Of a stretch of DNA of 7,335 nucleotides, positions 1 to 5,532 are shown one piece after another. The notes under the pieces were generated by a model, which ran no database searches, was not told the origin of the DNA, and saw only the letters and a program-made list of their open reading frames with translations. The stretch comes from Melaminivora alkalimesophila (GTDB lineage: Bacteria > Pseudomonadota > Gammaproteobacteria > Burkholderiales > Burkholderiaceae_C). Both the position numbers and the translations under genes were made by a program. The DNA lies in assembly GCF_000282995.1 (NCBI RefSeq), contig NZ_ALEE01000427.1, forward strand, positions 1-7,335, in the 5' to 3' direction. Within the stretch, counting starts at the first letter, position 1. Each line of letters starts with the position of its first letter.

Positions 1-626
1 CCGCGCGCGCGCAGCTCGCGCCGCAGCGCCATCAGCACGTAGAACATCACGCCGACGCCGGCGATGCACTTGCTCTCGAAGCCGCAGCCGGGCTGGTTCG
101 GGTTGACGATGGCGTCGGCCTGCGGCAATTCCGGGCCCGGCAGGTGGTGGTCGGTGACGACCACGGCCAAGCCCAGGGCGCGCGCCGCCGCCACGCCCTC
201 GCAGCTGGCGATGCCGTTGTCCACGGTGACCAGCACGTCGGCGCCGCGCTCGTGCACGCGCCGGGCGATGGGGGGCGTGAGGCCGTAGCCATCGACCACG
301 CGGTCGGGCACCAGGTAGTCCACGTGGCGCGCGCCCAGCAGGCGCAGGCCGCGCACCGCGACGGCACAGGCGGTGGCGCCGTCGCAGTCGTAGTCGGCGA
401 CGACCACCAGGCGCCGGTCCTGCACGATGGCGTCGGCCAGCACCTGCGCGGCGCGCTGCACGCCGCGCAAGCCATCGGGTGGCAACAGGCGGGCCAGCGC
501 ATCGTCGAGTTCTTCATGGGCGCGCACGCCGCGCGCGGCATACAGGCGCGCCAGCAGCGGGTGCACGCCCGCCTGCTCCAGCGCCCAGGCGGCGCGCGGG
601 GGAACATCCCGAATGGTGATCTTCAT
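1..626 (-). CDS. recJ: Single-stranded-DNA-specific 5'-3' exonuclease RecJ, N-terminal 208 residues (3' end outside window)
   Basis: RecJ degrades single-stranded DNA 5' to 3' in RecF-pathway recombination, mismatch repair and base-excision repair, in the cytoplasm. The reading frame, read on the minus strand from 626, shows the DHH phosphoesterase motifs in order: DYDCDGATA (residues 78-86, metal-binding Asp80 and Asp82), VTVDNGI (133-139, Asp136), VVVTDHH (155-161) and IVNPNQPGC (173-181), then IAGVGVMFY (188-196). These match RecJ rather than the shorter NrnA/DHH proteins. About 560-570 residues is usual for the family, so roughly the first third is present and the gene runs off the left edge. 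The ATG at 626 overlaps the TGA of the preceding gene (ATGA, 4 nt), and I see no clear Shine-Dalgarno, so translation is probably coupled. Identity is firm; the unusual Cys81 in motif I (often Ala) is a small variation. Confidence 0.95.
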   Translation of the reverse strand, partial: MKITIRDVPPRAAWALEQAGVHPLLARLYAARGVRAHEELDDALARLLPPDGLRGVQRAAQVLADAIVQDRRLVVVADYDCDGATACAVAVRGLRLLGARHVDYLVPDRVVDGYGLTPPIARRVHERGADVLVTVDNGIASCEGVAAARALGLAVVVTDHHLPGPELPQADAIVNPNQPGCGFESKCIAGVGVMFYVLMALRRELRAR

Positions 627-1579
627 AGTTGTTGGTACAGGGCGGGCCAGCGGTCGCCGGCCAGCAGCGCCCGCAGGCGCGCGCCGATGCCGCGCCGCGC
701 GTTGCTGCCCTCCCAGCTGCCGCGCTCGCCGCACAGCGTCAGCCGCACTGGCGTGCCCGCACGTGCGCGCGCCAGCCACCGGGCCACCGGGCCGGCATCC
801 AGGGCGCGCCAGGCCTCGGCCCAGGCGGGCCAATCCTCGCGCAGGGCGGCCTCGCGCAGGGCATCCGGCATCTGCGGGAGGGGGCGGGAGGGAGGGGGCG
901 AAGCCAGTGCGCCGGCACCGTGCACCCAGAAGGCGTTGACGGGCAGGGCGCCTTGCGCGATGCGTGCCTCGTTGAAGGGATGGGTGTAGAGAAGCATCTG
1001 CACCTCGCTGTGCAGGCGGTGCAATGTCCGTCCGGCCGCCTTGTCCGGCAGCCAGGGGCGCACGTCGCGCCCCACCACGCGATCGAGCGAGGCCGTTGCC
1101 AGGCCATCGAAGAGCGCGCCGCGCGCCAGCCAGCGGTCGGGAGCATGGTAGGCGAGGGTGATGCCGTCCTGGGCGAACCAGGGCGCGAGCACCTCCAGCA
1201 GCGCGCGCGAATCCGCCTCGTCCAGCCCGAGGCGTTCCGGAGGGTCCATGCTGACCTGGTCCATGCCCACCTGCCAGTGGCAGGGCGTCACCCAGGCCCA
1301 GCCGCCGGACGGATCTTCGGGCGGCTCAGGTTGCTGCCGCACGGCCCACGCGGCCCAGGCAGGGCAGTCCTGCGGCCCGTCGGGCAGGCCCAGGTGGCGC
1401 GCCAGGGCGCGCTCGTGCGGCGGGGAAAAGCTGTCTTCCGCGCCGGGGTCCGGCGTGCCGGGGCCGAGCAGCGCCAGCAGCCGGGACAGCTGCGGCAGCG
1501 CCAGCGTGGCCAGCGCCTGGCGGCAGCCGGGCGCATGGCTCGCGGCGAAGGGGATGAGCAGGTGGTCGGTGTCGGACAT
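623..1579 (-). CDS. RpfE/COG4255-like conserved protein (often labelled phosphoglycerate mutase-like), 318 aa
   Basis: A conserved proteobacterial cytoplasmic protein of unknown biochemical role. I recognise it from its central block: HWQVGMDQV (residues 101-109), then LHSEVQMLLYTHPFNEAR (189-206) followed by LPVNAFWVHGAG (212-223). These are hallmarks of the COG4255 family, which includes Xanthomonas RpfE, encoded beside recJ in the rpf region. Database entries often call such proteins cofactor-independent phosphoglycerate mutase, an assignment I would not rely on. No signal peptide or membrane segment is apparent. The start at 1579 gives MSDTDHLLIPFAAS; the upstream frame has no other ATG and the Shine-Dalgarno is poor. 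The stop overlaps the recJ start by 4 nt, so the two are probably one transcript. An open frame continues in the same phase far upstream through the lolC region, but this is a high-GC shadow. Family assignment is fairly sure; function is unknown. Confidence 0.82.
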   Translation of the reverse strand: MSDTDHLLIPFAASHAPGCRQALATLALPQLSRLLALLGPGTPDPGAEDSFSPPHERALARHLGLPDGPQDCPAWAAWAVRQQPEPPEDPSGGWAWVTPCHWQVGMDQVSMDPPERLGLDEADSRALLEVLAPWFAQDGITLAYHAPDRWLARGALFDGLATASLDRVVGRDVRPWLPDKAAGRTLHRLHSEVQMLLYTHPFNEARIAQGALPVNAFWVHGAGALASPPPSRPLPQMPDALREAALREDWPAWAEAWRALDAGPVARWLARARAGTPVRLTLCGERGSWEGSNARRGIGARLRALLAGDRWPALYQQL

Positions 1580-1693
1580 GGGCGCATTCGGCGGCGGCGC
1601 TATTGTCCGGGATGCCACAATGCACGCGCTGGCGCCGGGCTGTTTCGCAGGAGGCGGACGCGCCCTGGCAGCCCCTTCGCTCTTTTCCGCTTC
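1580..1693. promoter_or_regulatory. Divergent intergenic region between the RpfE-like gene/recJ and lolC/lolD
   Basis: This 114-bp gap lies between two gene pairs that point away from each other, so promoters for both must lie here or in the flanking coding ends. The only AT-leaning patch is 1600-1621, where ATTGT (1602-1606) and ACAAT (1617-1621) form a short inverted pair. GACAAT on the minus strand and CACAAT on the plus strand each match a -10 box at 4 of 6 positions, but I found no convincing -35 for either. AGGAGG at 1649-1654 lies 39 nt before the lolC ATG with no in-frame start in between, so it does not decide the lolC start. Promoter assignment is inferred from layout only. Confidence 0.35.
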
Positions 1694-2947
1694 ATGCAGA
1701 TTCCCTACGAACTGGCCCTGGGCTGGCGCTACACGCGCGCGGGGCGCGCCACCCGGCGCAACGGCTTCATCTCCTTCATCTCGGGTGTCTCCATGCTCGG
1801 CATCGCGCTGGGCGTGGCGGCGCTGATCATCGTGCTGTCGGTGATGAACGGCTTCCAGAAGGAAGTGCGCGACCGCATGCTCAGCGTGGTCTCGCACATC
1901 GAGATCTTCGCCCCCGGCGGCGCCGCGCTGCCCGACCTGGAGCGCACGCTGGCCGAGGCGCGCGCCAACCCGAACGTGGTGGGCGCCGCGCCCTTCGTGG
2001 CGTCCCAGGCGCTGCTGGCGCGCGGCGAGGACATGAAGGGGGCCCTGGTGCGCGGCATCGACCCGGCGCGCGAGGCCGAGGTGACGGACCTGGCGGCCGA
2101 GGGCGTGGAAGGGCTCAAGGCGCTGGTGCCGGGCGAGTTCCGCGTGGTCCTGGGCACGGAACTGGCGCGCCAGCTGGGCGCGCGCACGGGCGACGCCGTG
2201 ACGCTGATCGCCCCGGGCGGGCAGGTCACGCCCGCGGGGATCGTGCCGCGCCTCAAGCAGATGACCGTGGCCGGCACCTTCCACTCCGGCCACTACGAAT
2301 ATGACTCGGCGCTGGTGCTGCTGCACCACGAGGACGCCGAGCGCATCTTCCGCCTGGAAGGGCCGACCGGCGTGCGCCTGAAGCTGCGCGACCTGCATGC
2401 TGCCCCGGAAGTCACGCAGCAGCTGGCGCACAGCCTGTCGGGCAACCTGCTGATCCGCGACTGGACGCAGCAAAACAAGACTTGGTATGCGGCGGTGCAG
2501 CTGGAAAAACGCATGATGTTCATCATCCTCACGCTGATCGTTGCCGTGGCGGCCTTCAACCTGGTCTCCACCCTGGTGATGACGGTGACCGACAAGCGCG
2601 CCGACATCGCCATCCTGCGCACCTTGGGCGCGAGCCCGGCGAGCATCATGGGCATCTTCGTGGTGCAGGGCGCGATGGTGGGCCTGATCGGCACGCTCGG
2701 CGGCCTGTTGCTGGGGCTGGCGGTGGCCTTCCACATCGACGTGATCGTGCCGGCCATCGAGCAGCTGCTGCAGACCAGCTTCCTGCCCAACGACATCTAC
2801 CTGATCAGCCGCATGCCGAGCGAGCCGCAGGCGGCGGACATCGTGCCGATTGCGCTGATCTCGCTGGTGCTGGCCTTCGCGGCCACGCTGTATCCGAGCT
2901 GGCGCGCCAGCCGCGTCAATCCGGCGGAGGCACTGCGCTATGAGTGA
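1694..2947 (+). CDS. lolC: Lipoprotein-releasing ABC transporter permease LolC/LolE family, 417 aa
   Basis: Inner-membrane subunit of the Lol complex, which uses ATP hydrolysis by LolD to extract outer-membrane lipoproteins and pass them to the periplasmic chaperone LolA. The protein has the four-helix MacB/FtsX-type topology: helix 1 about residues 26-51 (ending in LSVMNGF), a large periplasmic domain 52-272, then helices at about 274-299, 317-345 and 382-401. The C-terminus [17 protein letters not shown] is typical of LolC/LolE. A proline-rich segment at 174-185 ([12 protein letters not shown]) aligns with the LolA-binding hook of E. coli LolC, which favours a LolC over a LolE label. The start at 1694 gives [16 protein letters not shown], a normal family N-terminus, although no Shine-Dalgarno stands at the usual distance. 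The gene overlaps lolD by 8 nt. Only one permease gene is present here, so it may work as a homodimer like LolF. Confidence 0.93.
   Translation: MQIPYELALGWRYTRAGRATRRNGFISFISGVSMLGIALGVAALIIVLSVMNGFQKEVRDRMLSVVSHIEIFAPGGAALPDLERTLAEARANPNVVGAAPFVASQALLARGEDMKGALVRGIDPAREAEVTDLAAEGVEGLKALVPGEFRVVLGTELARQLGARTGDAVTLIAPGGQVTPAGIVPRLKQMTVAGTFHSGHYEYDSALVLLHHEDAERIFRLEGPTGVRLKLRDLHAAPEVTQQLAHSLSGNLLIRDWTQQNKTWYAAVQLEKRMMFIILTLIVAVAAFNLVSTLVMTVTDKRADIAILRTLGASPASIMGIFVVQGAMVGLIGTLGGLLLGLAVAFHIDVIVPAIEQLLQTSFLPNDIYLISRMPSEPQAADIVPIALISLVLAFAATLYPSWRASRVNPAEALRYE
2926..2930 (+). promoter_or_regulatory. Shine-Dalgarno for lolD inside the lolC 3' end
   Basis: GGAGG lies 9 nt before the ATG at 2940. 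It supports that start over the in-frame Met at codon 9 (2964). Being within lolC, it also points to coupled translation of the two genes. Confidence 0.7.
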
Positions 2948-3674
2948 GACAAGCCACCAGACGATGGGGGGCGCAGGCGCACCTGCAGTGCTGCAGGCGC
3001 GTGGCCTGACCAAGCGTTTCACCGAAGGGCGGCTGGACGTGGCGGTCCTGCAGGGCGTGGACTTGGCGGTGCACGCGGGCGAGACGCTGGCGATCGTCGG
3101 CGCCTCGGGCTCGGGCAAGAGCACGCTGCTGCACCTCTTGGGCGGGCTGGATGCGCCCACCAGCGGCAGCGTGCTGCTGGGCGGGCAGGACCTGGCGGCG
3201 CTCGACCCGGCCGCGCAGGGGCGGCTGCGCAACCGGCGGCTGGGCTTCATCTACCAGTTCCACCACCTGCTGCCCGAGTTCAGCGCGCAGGACAACGTCG
3301 CCATGCCGCTGCGCATCCGGCGCGAGCCCTACGAGGAGTGCGTTGCGCGCGCGGTGCGGATGCTGCAGGCCGTGGGCCTGTCCGAGCGCGTGCTGCACCG
3401 GCCGGCGGAGCTGTCGGGCGGCGAGCGCCAGCGCGTAGCGATCGCGCGCGCCCTGGTGACGGAGCCGGCCTGCGTGCTGGCCGACGAGCCCACCGGCAAC
3501 CTCGACCGCGCCACCGCCGACACGGTGTTCGCGCTGATGCTGCGCCTGGCGCGGCAACAAGGCACGGCCTTCGTGATGGTCACGCACGACGAGCAGCTGG
3601 CGGCGCGCTGCGACCGGATGGTGCGGTTGGTCTCGGGCCGGCTGGACGGAGAGGCCACCCCCGCCCGGGCATGA
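2940..3674 (+). CDS. lolD: Lipoprotein-releasing ABC transporter ATP-binding protein LolD, 244 aa
   Basis: Cytoplasmic ATPase that powers lipoprotein release by the LolC-type permease encoded just before it. All ABC ATPase elements are intact: Walker [10 protein letters not shown] (residues 54-62), Q-loop Gln106, signature LSGGERQ (158-164), Walker B VLADEP (179-184, catalytic Glu183), D-loop GNLD, and H-loop His216 in MVTHDEQ. The segment [21 protein letters not shown] (103-123) is characteristic of LolD and separates it from MacB and FtsE ATPases. Length is normal for the family. The start at 2940 overlaps the end of lolC and is preceded by GGAGG. The TGA stop is immediately followed by an A-run belonging to the opposing terminator. 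Confidence 0.96.
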   Translation: MSETSHQTMGGAGAPAVLQARGLTKRFTEGRLDVAVLQGVDLAVHAGETLAIVGASGSGKSTLLHLLGGLDAPTSGSVLLGGQDLAALDPAAQGRLRNRRLGFIYQFHHLLPEFSAQDNVAMPLRIRREPYEECVARAVRMLQAVGLSERVLHRPAELSGGERQRVAIARALVTEPACVLADEPTGNLDRATADTVFALMLRLARQQGTAFVMVTHDEQLAARCDRMVRLVSGRLDGEATPARA

Positions 3675-3703
3675 AAAAGGCCCCGTGCCGCAGGGCAGGG
3701 GCC
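3674..3703 (-). terminator. Rho-independent terminator for speD-speE (minus strand)
   Basis: GGCCCC (3679-3684) pairs with GGGGCC (3698-3703), and TGCC (3686-3689) stacks inside against GGCA (3694-3697). This gives a 10-bp GC-rich stem with one bulged base (3685) and a 4-nt loop. On the minus strand the stem is followed directly by five T (3678 down to 3674), about 40 nt after the speE stop. The plus-strand side has no T-run after the stem, so it should act mainly on the speE transcript, not on lolD. The T-tract overlaps the last base of the lolD stop codon. Confidence 0.78.
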
Positions 3704-3743
3704 GGAGATGTTCCGCGGGAGGGTAGGCGCCTGGCCTGCTCCC

Positions 3744-4706
3744 TCAGGCCGCCACCACCTTGACCGGCGGCAACTCGGACGGATCGCGCACTTCCTCGAT
3801 CTGGTCGCCCGAGTGCAGCGGCCGCGCCGGTTGCGCCAGGATCTCGCGCACGAAGTTCGGCTGGGCGAGCAGCGCCTGGTGCATGGCGCCGTTGTAGAGC
3901 TGCAGGTCCCGCAGGCCGCGCGCGGCGATGCGCGCGTCCACCTCCTCGGCCGTCAGCAGCGCCGGGTCGGTGCTGTCCGAGGCCATGCCCATGCACCACA
4001 GCGTGCCGTACAGCGGCACATACTGGATGTAGGGCCGGAACACCGGAAACACCTCGCGCACCGAGGCGGCGATGCGTCCGATGCTCTGCGGCAGGTGCAC
4101 GGGCGAGCCCAGGTGCAGCGACAGCACGCCGCCCGGGTTCAGCGCACGCCGGCAGGCCTGGTAGAACTCCACCGTGTAGAGCTCCACGGCCGGGCCGAAG
4201 GGGTCGGTCAGGTCGAGGATGATCTGGTCGAAGCGTTCCTCGGTCTGGCCGATGAAGTCGCGCGCGTCGCCCAGGCGCACTTCCATGCGCGGGTCGTCGA
4301 AGGCGCCGCGGTGGATCTCGCCGAGCCATTCGCGCGCCATGGCGATGACCTCGCCGTCGAGCTCGGCCAGCACCACGCGCTCGATGCCCGGCAGCTTGAG
4401 CAGCTCCTCGGCGGCGCCGCCGTCGCCACCGCCCACCACCAGCGCGCGCTTCACGCCCGGGTGGGCGATGGCCGGCAGGTGGACCATGGGCTCGTGGTAG
4501 AAGAACTCATCGCGCTCGCTGGTCATGAAGCAGCCGTCGATGCGCATCACGCGCCCGAACAGCGGGTTTTCGAAGACCTCAATGTGCTGCCACGCGGACT
4601 GGCGCTCAGCCAGCGGCGCGCTGTTGCTCAGGTAGAAGCCGAAGTCGGCCGTCAGGCGCTCGGCCACGTAGCGCGTGGCCTGCGGGGTGCGGTTGCGCTC
4701 CTCCAT
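3744..4706 (-). CDS. speE: Spermidine synthase-type polyamine aminopropyltransferase SpeE, 320 aa
   Basis: Transfers the aminopropyl group of decarboxylated S-adenosylmethionine to a diamine, classically putrescine giving spermidine, in the cytoplasm. Visible features are the nucleotide-binding loop VVGGGDGG (residues 90-97), the acidic strand end LAELDGE (113-119), LGDARD (145-150, Asp147), and the catalytic-site segment ILDLTDPFGP (163-172, Asp165 and Asp168). The substrate-side motif DEFFYHEPMVHLP (66-78) resembles DEFxYHE of spermidine synthases. The usual PTYPxGxW-type segment is replaced by VPLYGTLWCMG (230-240), so the preferred acceptor could differ. The start at 4706 gives MEERNRTPQATRYV; it shares one base with the speD stop (TGATG), and the frame upstream lies inside speD. 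Pairing with speD supports the polyamine role. The exact product is not provable from sequence. Confidence 0.9.
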   Translation of the reverse strand: MEERNRTPQATRYVAERLTADFGFYLSNSAPLAERQSAWQHIEVFENPLFGRVMRIDGCFMTSERDEFFYHEPMVHLPAIAHPGVKRALVVGGGDGGAAEELLKLPGIERVVLAELDGEVIAMAREWLGEIHRGAFDDPRMEVRLGDARDFIGQTEERFDQIILDLTDPFGPAVELYTVEFYQACRRALNPGGVLSLHLGSPVHLPQSIGRIAASVREVFPVFRPYIQYVPLYGTLWCMGMASDSTDPALLTAEEVDARIAARGLRDLQLYNGAMHQALLAQPNFVREILAQPARPLHSGDQIEEVRDPSELPPVKVVAA

Positions 4707-5125
4707 CACGCCCGGTCGACGCGGTGCAGGTGCGGATCGTTCGGGTTGAAGGCGGCCAGCAGGTCGTCGAAGAGCTTCTGGGCCTTCGGACGGTTGTTCT
4801 CGCTGTAGTTGCAGACGTAGACGTCCAGCGTCACGTAGCCGGACTCGGGCCACGTGTGGATCGACAGGTGGGATTCTGCCAACACGACCACGCCGGTCAC
4901 GCCGCCGCCCTCGCCAAAACTGTGGAAAAGCGAGCCCACGGTGGTCAGGCCGGCCGCCGCCACGCGTTCCTTGCAGAAATTCTCAAGGTACGCGGCGTCG
5001 AGCATCAGGCGGCTGTCGCAGATACACCCGTAGAGGTCGCCAATCAGGTGCAGGCCCGTGGCCTGGCGCTGCACGGCGGGAGCGGCGGCCTGGGCAATGG
5101 GGACGACAGTCTGGTAGTTCTTCAT
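4706..5125 (-). CDS. speD: S-adenosylmethionine decarboxylase proenzyme SpeD (short prokaryotic pyruvoyl type), 139 aa
   Basis: Decarboxylates SAM to supply the aminopropyl donor used by SpeE. The proenzyme cleaves itself before Ser85 in LAESHLSIHTWPES (82-95), turning that serine into the pyruvoyl cofactor. His90 and Cys105 keep the +5 and +20 spacing of the processing His68 and proton-donor Cys83 relative to Ser63 in the Thermotoga enzyme. GLHLIGDLYGC (24-34) and the C-terminal block are also typical. The first 23 residues, with an AQAAAPAVQRQ stretch, are a short extension compared with minimal homologues. The start at 5125 is preceded by GAAGG (5135-5139) with a 9-nt spacer. That ribosome site lies in one strand of a perfect 11-bp stem, suggesting control of initiation. 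The gene is followed at once by speE. Confidence 0.95.
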   Translation of the reverse strand: MKNYQTVVPIAQAAAPAVQRQATGLHLIGDLYGCICDSRLMLDAAYLENFCKERVAAAGLTTVGSLFHSFGEGGGVTGVVVLAESHLSIHTWPESGYVTLDVYVCNYSENNRPKAQKLFDDLLAAFNPNDPHLHRVDRA

Positions 5126-5128
5126 GGA

Positions 5129-5194
5129 TGCAAACCTTCATTCAAGGCCCCCGAAGGGGCGGGACAGACAACATGGCGTTGCCGAAGGTTTGCA
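5129..5194 (-). promoter_or_regulatory. Candidate structured RNA element in the speD leader masking its ribosome binding site
   Basis: Read on the minus strand, TGCAAACCTTC (5194-5184) is a perfect 11-nt complement of GAAGGTTTGCA (5139-5129). The second arm contains the speD Shine-Dalgarno GAAGG and ends 3 nt before the ATG. Between the arms lie two smaller hairpins. One is GGCAAC/GTTGTC (5183-5178 with 5172-5167, one G-U, 5-nt loop), abutting the long stem without a linker. The other is GCCCC-TTCG-GGGGC (5160-5147), closed by the very stable C(UUCG)G tetraloop. Together they form a three-way junction. Masking of the start region suggests translational control of speD-speE, possibly by a polyamine, SAM-related ligand or protein. 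No known riboswitch class is recognised, and the ligand is unknown. Confidence 0.55.
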
Positions 5195-5403
5195 CCCCCC
5201 GGCGGTCGCCGACCGGCACATTGCGCAGGTCCTCGATGGCACACCGGGAAGGGCGGGCGGCAGGCGAATGTCGCTGGAGCTGCACCGGCGGTGCGTCCCA
5301 AGCCATTGCCGCGCCCTCGTTCCGCAGTGCGCCCCAAGGGCGCTACAGCAACGCTGACAGCAATCCGCTCGGCAAGGCGAGCGTGACATTTTCAGAACCA
5401 GCG

Positions 5404-5433
5404 ATTATAGCCCATTGTCATAAGAGATGTACA
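5404..5433 (-). promoter_or_regulatory. Sigma70-type promoter for speD-speE
   Basis: On the minus strand a perfect -10 TATAAT (5409-5404) is preceded, after an 18-bp spacer, by TGTACA (5433-5428), a 4 of 6 match to TTGACA. The predicted transcription start is near 5397, giving a leader of about 270 nt before the speD ATG. A consensus -10 in such GC-rich DNA, in the right orientation, is good evidence; the -35 is mediocre. Confidence 0.62.
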
Positions 5434-5443
5434 GTTCTTACAT
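5415..5443 (+). promoter_or_regulatory. Possible sigma70-type promoter for the mla operon
   Basis: TTGTCA (5415-5420, 5 of 6 to the -35 consensus) is followed after 17 bp by TTACAT (5438-5443, about 3 of 6 to a -10); TACATA one base further on is an equally weak alternative. It points toward mlaF, with about 80 nt of leader. It overlaps the speD promoter face to face. The -10 is weak, so the call is tentative. Confidence 0.35.
5421..5440. repeat. 20-bp imperfect dyad (operator-like) in the speD/mlaF promoter region
   Basis: TAAGA-GA-TGT and ACA-GT-TCTTA are inverted halves matching at 8 of 10 positions around the centre TGTACA. The dyad fills the spacer of the possible mlaF promoter and covers the speD -35 box, where a dimeric repressor would affect both genes. 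No regulator family can be named from it. Confidence 0.35.
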
Positions 5444-5532
5444 ATGGCGTCCCGCTGGCGCCGGCTTTCGCCTATGATGGCGGGTTGGTCCGCGTCCGCG
5501 CGCCCGCGCCCTTGCTGCGCCCCCTTCCTTCC

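Larger units (their letters stand above)
5126..5532. other. 407-bp non-coding gap between divergent speD and mlaF
   Basis: No convincing gene is present. The speD-proximal 270 bp would be transcribed as the speD leader. Besides the junction near the speD start it contains perfect short hairpins: 5203-5215 (CGGTC/GACCG), 5282-5294 (GCACCG/CGGTGC), 5329-5343 (GCGCCC/GGGCGC, 3-nt loop) and 5366-5383 (CGCTCG/CGAGCG, 6-nt loop). The stretch 5388-5445 is the most AT-rich of the window and holds the promoter signals. From 5446 to 5532 is the mlaF leader, pyrimidine-rich near its end and without a visible Shine-Dalgarno. Individual small stems are expected by chance at this GC content, so only the junction is called separately. 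Confidence 0.6.

Noticed and set aside
2..12. Alternating CG run at the left edge (possible Z-DNA).
   Set aside because: It encodes an Arg-Ala repeat in recJ and is only 11 nt long, as expected in GC-rich coding DNA.
1649..1654. AGGAGG as a Shine-Dalgarno for lolC.
   Set aside because: It is 39 nt from the ATG and no alternative in-frame start lies between them.
629..1693. In-frame extension upstream of lolC giving a 772-residue protein.
   Set aside because: The extension is antisense to the RpfE-like gene, has no recognisable domain, and LolC proteins begin with the segment encoded at 1694.
2982..2997. CCTGCAG-TG-CTGCAGG hairpin near the lolD start.
   Set aside because: It lies well inside the lolD coding sequence at codons 15-20, beyond the ribosome site, and is made of common codons (Leu-Gln). 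No evidence of function.
623..3250. An 875-codon minus-strand open frame running from the RpfE-like gene through the antisense of lolC and into lolD.
   Set aside because: Only the last 318 codons look like a protein. The rest is Gln/His/Arg-rich antisense of lolC and lolD, which have clear motifs on the plus strand. Long antisense frames are normal at this GC content.
3708..4808. 366-codon plus-strand frame opposite speE.
   Set aside because: His/Gln/Arg/Val-rich shadow of speE; no motif and no ribosome site.
5122..5337. 71-codon minus-strand frame overlapping the speD start.
   Set aside because: Arg/Pro/Gly-rich, out of frame with speD, no ribosome site; best explained by chance in the leader.
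5128..5532. Upstream in-frame extension of mlaF to about 408 residues.
   Set aside because: The extra 135 residues have no ABC or Mla similarity, would cover the divergent promoter region, and MlaF normally starts close to the segment encoded from 5533.
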